Source: Thermoplasmata archaeon (GTDB lineage Archaea; Thermoplasmatota; E2; UBA202; DSCA01). Taken from it: a stretch of DNA of 6,761 nucleotides. Of the stretch, positions 1 through 4,937 are shown piece after piece (position 1 is the first letter of the stretch; every line of letters begins with the position of its first letter). Where the stretch lies: NCBI GenBank assembly GCA_021159125.1, contig JAGGSL010000038.1, positions 1-6,761 on the forward strand, in the 5' to 3' direction. The position numbers were made by a program, and so were the translations under genes. A model generated the notes under the pieces. That model was given only the letters and a program-made list of their open reading frames with translations, ran no database searches and was not told the DNA's origin.

Positions 1-536
1 AGGATTTCGATGAAATTGAACATGGGCAGAAGCGCATACTGCAGGTGTCCATAGAGGACATTACAATTATAAATGCATATTTTCCTCAGGGAAAAATTCC
101 CGAGTCGGAATATTTTTACTACAAAATCGATTTTATTGAAGGTCTCCGTCTATATCTGGATAAAAATTTTAACCCAATGGAAGATAAAGTCATCCTCCTA
201 GGGGATTTTAACGTCGCCCCTGATGAAATCGATGTATATGATGCAGAAGCGCTGCGCAATACGATAGGCTTCCATGAAGACGAGAGGGAAGCATTGTCTT
301 ATCTGAAGGAGTGGGGATTTGTGGATCTGTTCAGGGCAAAGAATAAAAAACTTAAAGAATACACCTGGTGGGATTACAGAAATGCCTCGTTCAGAAGAAA
401 CATGGGGATGAGAGTGGACCATATATGGGCATCAGAAAAACTGGCAAAGAGGTGCATAACCTGCACGATAGCCAGAGAAATGAGAGGGATGCCCAAGCCG
501 TCAGACCATGTTCCTGTGATTGCAACAATTGCATAA
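1..536 (+). CDS. xth: Exonuclease III family AP endonuclease, C-terminal part (5' end outside the window)
   Basis: The reading frame is open to the left edge (first full codon at position 3), giving about 177 residues of the C-terminal two-thirds of an ExoIII/AP endonuclease of the endonuclease-exonuclease-phosphatase fold. These enzymes cut the DNA backbone 5' of abasic sites in base-excision repair. Visible family motifs are an NAYFPQG strand, GDFN (codons 201-212, catalytic Asp/Asn), YTWWDYR, GMRVDHIWAS (family usually GxRIDYILAS) and SDHVPV at the end (codons from 501, catalytic Asp-His pair). A GTG at 45 could be called as a start, but conserved sequence continues upstream of it, so the gene is truncated by the window rather than short. 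The N-terminal catalytic Asn and Glu cannot be inspected. Some archaeal members (Mth212) also nick at uracil in DNA, and that activity cannot be decided here. Family assignment is firm. Confidence 0.93.
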   Translation, partial: DFDEIEHGQKRILQVSIEDITIINAYFPQGKIPESEYFYYKIDFIEGLRLYLDKNFNPMEDKVILLGDFNVAPDEIDVYDAEALRNTIGFHEDEREALSYLKEWGFVDLFRAKNKKLKEYTWWDYRNASFRRNMGMRVDHIWASEKLAKRCITCTIAREMRGMPKPSDHVPVIATIA

Positions 537-547
537 TTCCGATACAT

Positions 548-555
548 ACATATAC
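548..555 (+). promoter_or_regulatory. Putative TATA box for the aIF1A-RIO1-KH unit
   Basis: ACATATAC is centred about 30 nt upstream of the TTG start at 582, in the 45-bp gap after the nuclease gene. Archaeal transcription starts about 22-27 nt downstream of the box centre, which would place the start a few bases before the TTG and give a nearly leaderless mRNA. A second AT-rich string (TATTTAT, 564-570) is too close to the start codon to serve it. The box is a modest match to the archaeal consensus, so this is tentative. Confidence 0.4.
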
Positions 556-581
556 AGAGCCCCTATTTATTCTGTGATAAT

Positions 582-917
582 TTGGAAAAAAACGGAAATA
601 AGTCTGGTGAGAACAGCGAAGATGAGTATGTGAGAATACGCCTTCCCAATCGTAAGGAGGGCGAGATGTTTGCGGTTGCTGACCAGCTGGTAGGGGGAAG
701 CAGAGTTAAAGTGGTTTGCGAGGACGGCAAGTCCAGGATGGGGCGCATACGCGGGCGAATTAAAAAAAGAAAGTGGATAAGAAGCGGAAATCTGCTTATT
801 GTGAGGCCGTGGGATTTTCAGGATGACAAGGCAGATATAATATACTGTTATACCCCGACCCAGGCATCAAATCTGGCCAGGAGACATAAAATACCTGACA
901 GCATAAACGTATTCTAA
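582..917 (+). CDS. eif1A: Translation initiation factor aIF1A
   Basis: The 111-residue protein matches the archaeal/eukaryotic eIF1A (bacterial IF1-like) family, which binds the A-site region of the small ribosomal subunit and promotes initiation-complex assembly. The OB fold spans roughly residues 17-92. It includes YVRIRLPNRKEGEMF, the loop RVKVVCEDGKSRMGRIRGR and WIRSGNLLIVRPWDFQ, followed by the family-typical DIIYCYTPTQ and a short C-terminal tail. Length is normal for an archaeal member. The start is taken as TTG at 582, which adds a 16-residue polar acidic/basic tail similar in length to tails in known archaeal aIF1A. The next in-frame possibility, GTG at 630, would begin right at the OB fold and is the alternative. 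No clear Shine-Dalgarno precedes the TTG, consistent with a leaderless transcript. It is the first gene of a three-gene unit with RIO1 and the KH protein. Confidence 0.93.
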   Translation: MEKNGNKSGENSEDEYVRIRLPNRKEGEMFAVADQLVGGSRVKVVCEDGKSRMGRIRGRIKKRKWIRSGNLLIVRPWDFQDDKADIIYCYTPTQASNLARRHKIPDSINVF

Positions 918-918
918 G

Positions 919-1638
919 ATGAAATGGAAAGTAGATGTTGAGAATTTTTTATCTGGCAGAACCGAAAGTGAGGTATTTGACAAATCCACGCTCATGGCTC
1001 TGTGGAAATTGATGGATAAAAGAGTAATAGAACTTATAGATTTTCCTATCTCAACAGGGAAAGAGGGAAATGTATTCCGCGGAAAAAGCAGAGAAGGGTT
1101 TGTGGCAGTGAAAATTTATCGCATAAACACCATAACATTCAGAAACATATCAAAGTATCTCCAGTACGACGGGCTTGTCAAAGTGAAGAAAGACAGGAGA
1201 AGCGTGATTTACGCGTGGTCAAAGAAGGAGTTTACAAACCTCTCCCGCCTCCACCAGGCGGGCGTGAGGGTGCCCAAACCGATTGCAAATGAAGGAAATG
1301 TCATTGTCATGGAATACATAGGCGATGAGGAAACTCCTGCCCCCCTGCTTAAAGATGCAAAAATGGATGAGCCCGAGGAAGTGTTTGAGGACATAGTTAA
1401 AAACATGTCTTTGATGTACAATAAGGCAAATATGGTTCATGCTGACCTTTCGGAATACAACATTTTATTTCATAAGGAGCCAGTCATCATAGACGTGGGA
1501 CAAACGATAAAGGCGAAAAATCCCATGGCCAGGGGATTTCTTGAAAGGGATGCAACCAATATTGCAAGATTCTTCAAAAAATTCTTTGATGTGGATAAAG
1601 ATAAAATACTGAAAAGAATTCTGGAGGGGAAAACATGA
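919..1638 (+). CDS. rio1: RIO1-family atypical serine protein kinase/ATPase
   Basis: The 239-residue protein is a RIO1 kinase, an atypical protein kinase/ATPase that acts in late maturation of the small ribosomal subunit. After a short helical N-terminal region (residues 18-40), the nucleotide loop reads STGKEGNVF (45-53) in place of a classical glycine-rich loop. The ATP-anchoring lysine is K65 in AVKIY. The catalytic loop is HADLSEYN (174-181, Asp176 as the acceptor of the transient phosphate in the family). The metal-binding Asp is D192 in IIDVGQ. All signature residues are present, so the enzyme should be active. RIO1 members often have GKEANV and DVSQ, and here Ala and Ser are both Gly. 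Length is at the short end for archaeal RIO1. The gene begins one base after the aIF1A stop with no visible Shine-Dalgarno, suggesting translational coupling, and its stop overlaps the start of the next gene. Confidence 0.95.
   Translation: MKWKVDVENFLSGRTESEVFDKSTLMALWKLMDKRVIELIDFPISTGKEGNVFRGKSREGFVAVKIYRINTITFRNISKYLQYDGLVKVKKDRRSVIYAWSKKEFTNLSRLHQAGVRVPKPIANEGNVIVMEYIGDEETPAPLLKDAKMDEPEEVFEDIVKNMSLMYNKANMVHADLSEYNILFHKEPVIIDVGQTIKAKNPMARGFLERDATNIARFFKKFFDVDKDKILKRILEGKT
1622..1629 (+). promoter_or_regulatory. Shine-Dalgarno site of the KH-domain gene
   Basis: TGGAGGGG lies within the last codons of the RIO1 gene, about 5-6 nt before ATG 1635. It is a strong match to the archaeal 16S rRNA anti-SD and fixes this start, whose ATG overlaps the upstream TGA. 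Internal genes of the unit thus rely on leadered initiation while the first gene appears leaderless. Confidence 0.75.
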
Positions 1639-2165
1639 GGTTTGTAAAAATACCTGCTGAAAGAGTGGCAGTTCTTATAGGGAAAAACGGAGAAGTAAAG
1701 AAAAAAATTGAAGAGCAGGGGGTGAAGCTTGACATTGATTCCAAAAGCGGAGATGTCTCAATAAAGGGCGATGATGCTGTTACAGAGCTTGATGCCCAGA
1801 ACGTCGTGAAGGCAATAGGAAGAGGCTTTTCGCCCCAGCATGCAATGCTTCTCTTCAGGGATGACCATTATTTTGAACTTCTGGACATGAGAGACTATGT
1901 CGGAAAAAAAGCGAAAAACGTGCACCGCATAGCAGGCCGCATAATAGGCAAGGGCGGAAAAACGAGGGCGATAATTGAATCGATGACTGGTGTAAGAATA
2001 TCTGTATATGGAACAACTGTCGGAGTCATAGGCAAGGTTGAGGGAATGGATGCCGCAATAAAAGCAATTGAAATGTTGTTGAACGGCTCAAATCACTCAA
2101 CGGTTTATCGTTTCCTCGAAAAAGAAAAAGAGAGAATGAAATTAGCGGAATTCGGGATAAGATAG
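1635..2165 (+). CDS. Two-KH-domain RNA-binding protein, archaeal Dim2/PNO1 homologue
   Basis: The 176-residue protein carries two KH domains. KH1 covers residues 1-62 with the RNA-gripping GxxG loop at 16-19 (GKNG). KH2 covers residues about 75-153 with GKGG at 105-108, in the strongly conserved string RIAGRIIGKGGKTR. This arrangement is the archaeal counterpart of eukaryotic Dim2/Pno1 (Krr1-like), which binds the 3' end of small-subunit rRNA during late ribosome assembly. Archaeal homologues have been reported to interact with aIF2-alpha. KH1 is the more divergent copy, as usual in the family. The C-terminus after residue 153 is a basic helix. Start choice is firm: ATG at 1635 overlaps the RIO1 stop and has a strong Shine-Dalgarno. 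The aIF1A-RIO1-KH order groups three factors that contact the small subunit near the decoding centre or the rRNA 3' end, supporting a late-assembly or initiation checkpoint role. Confidence 0.92.
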   Translation: MRFVKIPAERVAVLIGKNGEVKKKIEEQGVKLDIDSKSGDVSIKGDDAVTELDAQNVVKAIGRGFSPQHAMLLFRDDHYFELLDMRDYVGKKAKNVHRIAGRIIGKGGKTRAIIESMTGVRISVYGTTVGVIGKVEGMDAAIKAIEMLLNGSNHSTVYRFLEKEKERMKLAEFGIR

Positions 2166-2197
2166 GGTTTGGCATCCCCCGCATCGCTTTATTCACC

Positions 2198-3520
2198 TCA
2201 ACTGAACTTCAACTGCTGCATAAGGCGGCGCTGTGCTTTTTTGTTTGAGAGCCCCTTCATCATCTTCTTGGATGTGTTGTAGTATTTCAGAAGTTCCTTC
2301 ACATCCTTTGGTTCCAGTCCCGCTCCTCTTGCTATTCTATTTATGCGCGATGATTTGATAAGGTGCGGTTCTTCCATCTCTTTTTCGGTCATGGAATCCA
2401 TCAGACTTCGGAATTTCTTTAACTTCTCCTGGGTTTGATGCATGTCAGCTCCTTTCATTTTCTGTCCTATGCCTCCGGGAAGCATCTCCGCTATTTTGCT
2501 GAGCGAGCCCATACCGGATACCATTTCCATCTGCTCGTACATGTCCTTCAAAGTGAACTTGCCGGAAATTATCTGTCGGGCGCTTTTTTCAAACTTGTCT
2601 TTTCCCTTTTTCTTTGCAATTTCCTCTGCTTTCTCCAGCAATCCCTGTATGTCTCCCATGCCGAGAAGGCGGGATAGAAAACGGGTGGAATCAAATTTTT
2701 CTAAATCATCAACATGCTCCCCCGAGCCAATATAAAGAATAGGTGCTCCTGTTTCTGCGACAGCCGAAAGCGCCCCCCCTCCTTTGGCGGTTCCATCCAT
2801 TTTTGTGAGTATTACTCCTGTAATGCCTATTGCATCGTTGAATGCCTTTGCCTGGGGGCCTGCCTGCTGCCCTGTGGATGCATCCATTATGAGTATTTTC
2901 TCGTCCGGATTTGCAGCTTTAAAAATCTTCTTCATTTCCTTTATCAGATCATCCTCCAGGCTATGTCTCCCTGCGGTATCGACAATTATAACATCATATT
3001 TCTTCAGCTTCTCCAGCCCCTCCCTGACAACCTTGACAGCATCCTTCCCACCGCCATAGACAGGCACATTTATTTTGTCAGCAATCTGTTTGAGCTGGTC
3101 GTAAGCAGCAGGGCGGTGCACATCGCCGGCAATCAGCGCAGGTCTGAGCCCTTTTTTCTGGAAATACTTTGCAAGCTTTCCGCATGTTGTCGTCTTTCCC
3201 TGCCCGTAAAGCCCGACCATCATAATTACCTGCTTTTTGAGAGGCAGTTCTCTTCCCTTGCCGAGCATTTTTGAAAGCTCATCATGCACTATTCTGATAA
3301 CATGCTCGCGGTTGCTCATTCCCGGCAGAGGTTTTTCCTCCAGTGCCCTCTTTTCAATTTTCTTTGAAATTTTAAGAACAAGCGGCACATTCACATCTGC
3401 CTGTATCAAAGCACGCTGTATATCTCTCACAACCTCTTTGATGAGCGATGCATCGATATGGGGTGCATTTGCAATTTTTTTGAGTGTGCCCCTCAGAGCA
3501 TCTCCCAGTCCGTCAAGCAT
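2198..3520 (-). CDS. srp54: Signal recognition particle GTPase SRP54
   Basis: The 440-residue protein is SRP54 (bacterial Ffh), which binds SRP RNA and signal sequences of nascent chains and docks with FtsY at the membrane. Domain order: helical N domain (1 to about 88), G domain (about 95-295) with G1 GLYGQGKTT (103-111), the insertion-box region DVHRPAAYDQL (133-143), DTAGR (181-185) and TKMDG (239-243), then the M domain (about 300-440). The M domain has Met-rich signal-binding helices and the RNA-binding SRINRIARGAG (391-401). The frame remains open 24 codons upstream to 3592. The start at 3520 is preferred because MLDGLGDALRGTL is the usual family N-terminus, the upstream residues are hydrophobic and unlike the family, and a TATA box lies 25 nt upstream. 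There is no Gly/Met-rich tail after the RNA-binding helices. The gene is convergent with the KH gene, 32 bp apart. Confidence 0.96.
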   Translation of the reverse strand: MLDGLGDALRGTLKKIANAPHIDASLIKEVVRDIQRALIQADVNVPLVLKISKKIEKRALEEKPLPGMSNREHVIRIVHDELSKMLGKGRELPLKKQVIMMVGLYGQGKTTTCGKLAKYFQKKGLRPALIAGDVHRPAAYDQLKQIADKINVPVYGGGKDAVKVVREGLEKLKKYDVIIVDTAGRHSLEDDLIKEMKKIFKAANPDEKILIMDASTGQQAGPQAKAFNDAIGITGVILTKMDGTAKGGGALSAVAETGAPILYIGSGEHVDDLEKFDSTRFLSRLLGMGDIQGLLEKAEEIAKKKGKDKFEKSARQIISGKFTLKDMYEQMEMVSGMGSLSKIAEMLPGGIGQKMKGADMHQTQEKLKKFRSLMDSMTEKEMEEPHLIKSSRINRIARGAGLEPKDVKELLKYYNTSKKMMKGLSNKKAQRRLMQQLKFS

Positions 3521-3540
3521 CGGACTCAAAAAAGAGACGA

Positions 3541-3548
3541 TTATATAA
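3541..3548 (-). promoter_or_regulatory. TATA box of SRP54, predicted leaderless promoter
   Basis: TTATATAA (itself palindromic) is centred about 25 nt upstream of ATG 3520 on the minus strand. Standard archaeal spacing places the transcription start on or within 1-2 nt of that ATG, so the mRNA should be leaderless. No Shine-Dalgarno is seen, in agreement. The box lies inside the 24-codon upstream extension of the frame, which argues against translation of that extension. Confidence 0.7.
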
Positions 3549-3553
3549 GTATT

Positions 3554-3574
3554 GTGTAAAAGCAGGTTTAACAC
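3554..3574. promoter_or_regulatory. Imperfect operator-like inverted repeat beside the SRP54 promoter
   Basis: GTGTAAA, a 6-nt spacer, then TTTAACAC form an inverted repeat with one extra base in the right arm. The left half and the spacer length match the two perfect TGTAAA-N6-TTTACA palindromes further right. Read toward SRP54, it ends 6 nt before the SRP54 TATA box, nearly the same placement as the other two sites relative to their own boxes. It could be a weaker site for the same regulator, or a chance match in AT-rich DNA. Confidence 0.35.
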
Positions 3575-3595
3575 GTCTCGTAGCAGCAACAATCA

Positions 3596-3621
3596 ATTTT
3601 GTAAAATTTCCTTTACAAAAT
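3596..3621. promoter_or_regulatory. Perfect palindromic operator, copy 1
   Basis: Two perfect 10-bp arms (ATTTTGTAAA and TTTACAAAAT) are separated by 6 bp. The core TGTAAA-N6-TTTACA occupies 3600-3617. Such symmetry is typical of a site for a dimeric helix-turn-helix regulator. It ends just before the TATAAATA box at 3623, covering or touching the BRE position. As an RNA it would form a stem, but no T-tract follows on either strand and it lies in a divergent promoter region, so a terminator reading is less likely. Confidence 0.65.
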
Positions 3622-3622
3622 G

Positions 3623-3630
3623 TATAAATA
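3623..3630 (+). promoter_or_regulatory. Upstream TATA box (P1), copy 1 of the composite element
   Basis: TATAAATA starts 5 nt after the right arm of operator 1. The predicted start point (about 3649-3653) falls at the left edge of operator 2. No gene begins there: an ATG at 3652 is followed immediately by TAA. P1 would therefore give a longer leader for the cysteine-rich gene, or may be non-productive. It could also be a fortuitous AT-rich string. Confidence 0.45.
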
Positions 3631-3652
3631 AATCATAATTATTTGGTTCGTA

Positions 3653-3670
3653 TGTAAACCAGTCTTTACA
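3653..3670. promoter_or_regulatory. Perfect palindromic operator, copy 2
   Basis: TGTAAA (3653-3658), 6-nt spacer CCAGTC, TTTACA (3665-3670). The core and spacing are identical to operator 1 while the spacer sequence differs, which is what protein-binding constraint rather than recent duplication would leave. Core-to-core distance is exactly 53 bp, about five helical turns, so both sites face the same side of the DNA. Confidence 0.65.
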
Positions 3671-3673
3671 GAG

Positions 3674-3684
3674 TTTATAAATAT
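3674..3684 (+). promoter_or_regulatory. TATA box (P2) of the cysteine-rich protein gene
   Basis: TTTATAAATAT contains TATAAATA at 3676-3683, 5 nt after operator 2, just as in copy 1. It is centred about 30 nt before ATG 3710, so the predicted transcript starts at about 3702-3707 with a leader of only a few bases. No Shine-Dalgarno is present, in agreement. Confidence 0.7.
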
Positions 3685-3709
3685 CCTGCACACTTATTTT
3701 TCAGTTAAT

Positions 3710-3970
3710 ATGGTGCTGGTGGATATAAGTGGAGAAAACTTGGAAATAGACGAAGAATTGCTGAAAAAGGCAACAAAATGCCACAAAAATTTTTCATGCA
3801 TTGACTGCGAGAACAGAAGTATGTGCGAAGCCGAGTATGCCATAAGCAAGAATTTCCTTTTTGTCAAGAGAAATGGTTCTCCGTACTGCGAATATAGAAT
3901 GTTCTACGGTGATGGAACAATATGCAGTTGTCCAGTCAGGCTCGCCATATATAACAGGTATCGCATATAG
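3710..3970 (+). CDS. Small cysteine-rich protein, probable metal or Fe-S binding, function unknown
   Basis: The 86-residue soluble protein has seven cysteines at residues 24, 30, 33, 39, 60, 72 and 74: C-x5-C-x2-C-x5-C, then C at 60, then C-x-C. His25 adjoins the first cysteine. The pattern suggests one or two zinc or iron-sulfur sites, or redox-active thiols. The aromatic and glycine-containing segment between Cys60 and Cys72 (YRMFYGDGTI) and the end CSCPVRLAIYNR look like a compact folded domain. There is no signal peptide, membrane segment or helix-turn-helix that I can see. I do not recognise the family with certainty. It is a single gene with its own promoter, divergent from SRP54 and convergent with the stress-protein gene. 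The two operator-TATA modules upstream imply dedicated regulation, plausibly by metal, redox or sulfur status (inference). The ATG start follows the TATA spacing. Confidence 0.8.
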   Translation: MVLVDISGENLEIDEELLKKATKCHKNFSCIDCENRSMCEAEYAISKNFLFVKRNGSPYCEYRMFYGDGTICSCPVRLAIYNRYRI

Positions 3971-3988
3971 CGCATACAGCGCAGATAG
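3962..3988 (+). repeat. Three 9-bp imperfect tandem units across a stop codon
   Basis: CGCATATAG, CGCATACAG and CGCAGATAG follow one another directly. The first unit holds the last two codons and the TAG stop of the cysteine-rich gene. The unit is a multiple of three, so the frame after the stop reads five sense codons and then a second TAG. This probably arose by replication slippage. It fills most of the gap to the convergent stress-protein gene, and no terminator is evident in the rest. Confidence 0.6.
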
Positions 3989-4009
3989 GGGGCAAATGGG
4001 GAGATAAAG

Positions 4010-4870
4010 TTAATTTACAAAAAGAATCGAATAGTTGCATTTCTCAACCAATTTTTTCTTTACTGTTTTGAAGGAAAGGCCCATAATCCCTGTTTTTTTC
4101 TGCTCCCGTCCAACAACTACCAGCCCTGCTCCTATTTTTTTTGCAGCTTTTATGGTCTCCTTTTCAAGAATGCCTTTTACCATGCTAGCCTTTATGCCAT
4201 TTCTTGTCATCTCTTCCAGAAAGCTTTTTCCGGCGGATATAAGTTCCTCCTCTGATTTTCTGCCCGATCTGAGCCCCGTTTTGTCAACCTCCACGTTATC
4301 CTGAGTGTCCACTACATAGAGCATGCGGAGTTCCCATCCCAGTGTGCGGGAGAGTTCAACGCTTATTTCCGGAACTTTTTGGTTGGGGGCAAGGTTCGAG
4401 CAGACGGCAAGTATGACTTCTCTGCCCTCTGCCGCCGATTCAATCCATATTGGGATGTCGGAGTTCTCAAGTATTCTGTAGTGGAGAAGGCATCCTTTTT
4501 CGAAACCCATTAGAATCAAATCATATCGCTCCCTTTCAATTTCATCTTTTATGACATCGCTGAATTCGCCTTTTATAACCTTTCCGTCAAATTGTATGCC
4601 CTTTCCGTCAAAAAATTTTTTTGCATCTTCAAAGACTATCCTGTCTGCCACAGATAGATATTCCTGTTCCATGTTGCTTTCTGTTTCCTCTTTTTCGTAT
4701 TGAGTTCTGTAAATATCAGATATTCTGTCTGCTTTCTCAAGCGTTTTCTCCTCTATTATGTAAAGTATTTTTATGCTGCTCCCGAATTTCTCGGCAAGGA
4801 AAACGCCCCTTCTCATTGCATTTCTCGGATAGAACTCAGACGATATTGGAAGCAGAATTTTCTCGAACAT
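4010..4870 (-). CDS. Tandem universal stress protein (UspA-like), two divergent domains
   Basis: The 286-residue soluble protein consists of two UspA-like Rossmann-type domains: 1 to about 143 (begins FEKILLPIS, ends near LILMGFEKG...IPIWI) and about 150-286 (begins EVILAVCSN, ends LVVVGREQKKTG...NYSILFVN). Usp proteins act as small signalling or stress factors, and some bind ATP through G-x2-G-x9-G-S/T. Neither domain keeps that motif (GFEK in the first, GREQ in the second), so nucleotide binding is doubtful. The frame extends 9 bases further to a TTG at 4879. ATG 4870 is preferred because GGTGAT lies 8 nt before it and FEKILLPIS is a typical Usp start. It lies 67 bp downstream of the anion transporter on the same strand, with no T-tract between, so it is probably co-transcribed. 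Usp proteins often accompany or are fused to transporters, suggesting a regulatory role for the carrier (inference). Confidence 0.85.
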   Translation of the reverse strand: MFEKILLPISSEFYPRNAMRRGVFLAEKFGSSIKILYIIEEKTLEKADRISDIYRTQYEKEETESNMEQEYLSVADRIVFEDAKKFFDGKGIQFDGKVIKGEFSDVIKDEIERERYDLILMGFEKGCLLHYRILENSDIPIWIESAAEGREVILAVCSNLAPNQKVPEISVELSRTLGWELRMLYVVDTQDNVEVDKTGLRSGRKSEEELISAGKSFLEEMTRNGIKASMVKGILEKETIKAAKKIGAGLVVVGREQKKTGIMGLSFKTVKKKLVEKCNYSILFVN

Positions 4871-4878
4871 ATTTACCA

Positions 4879-4884
4879 ATCACC
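4879..4884 (-). promoter_or_regulatory. Shine-Dalgarno site deciding the Usp start
   Basis: GGTGAT on the minus strand lies 8 nt before ATG 4870. It overlaps by one base the alternative TTG at 4879, which makes that TTG less likely. A further GGAG at 4887-4890 sits 7 nt before the TTG, so the alternative is not excluded. Confidence 0.5.
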
Positions 4885-4937
4885 AACTCCTTCACCTAAT
4901 TTGGCAATCCTATATCTACTTTTTTGTTTGAAACCGC

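Noticed and set aside
45..536. GTG 45 as the true start of the nuclease gene
   Set aside because: The frame continues upstream to the window edge with ExoIII-like sequence, and a start at 45 would remove the essential N-terminal catalytic residues.
564..570. TATTTAT as the TATA box for aIF1A
   Set aside because: It is only about 15 nt before the TTG, so the transcript would start inside the coding region unless GTG 630 is the true start.
2166..2197. Terminator between the convergent KH and SRP54 genes
   Set aside because: The 32-bp gap has no stem of useful length and only short T runs, so none can be supported by eye.
2714..3274. 186-codon plus-strand open frame antisense to SRP54
   Set aside because: It lies wholly within conserved SRP54 G-domain sequence, and its Cys-rich composition is a by-product of the complementary codons.
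3521..3592. N-terminal extension of SRP54 as a signal anchor
   Set aside because: The stretch holds the TATA box and operator-like repeat, and the family start at 3520 is clear.
3652..3657. ATG-TAA at the predicted P1 start as a start-stop regulatory element
   Set aside because: The bases are part of the TGTAAA operator arm, so the start-stop reading is most simply a coincidence.
3596..3683. The two palindromes as a CRISPR array or as terminators
   Set aside because: There are only two copies with short imperfectly shared units and no cas genes. They lie in a divergent promoter region directly next to TATA boxes, and no T-tract follows.
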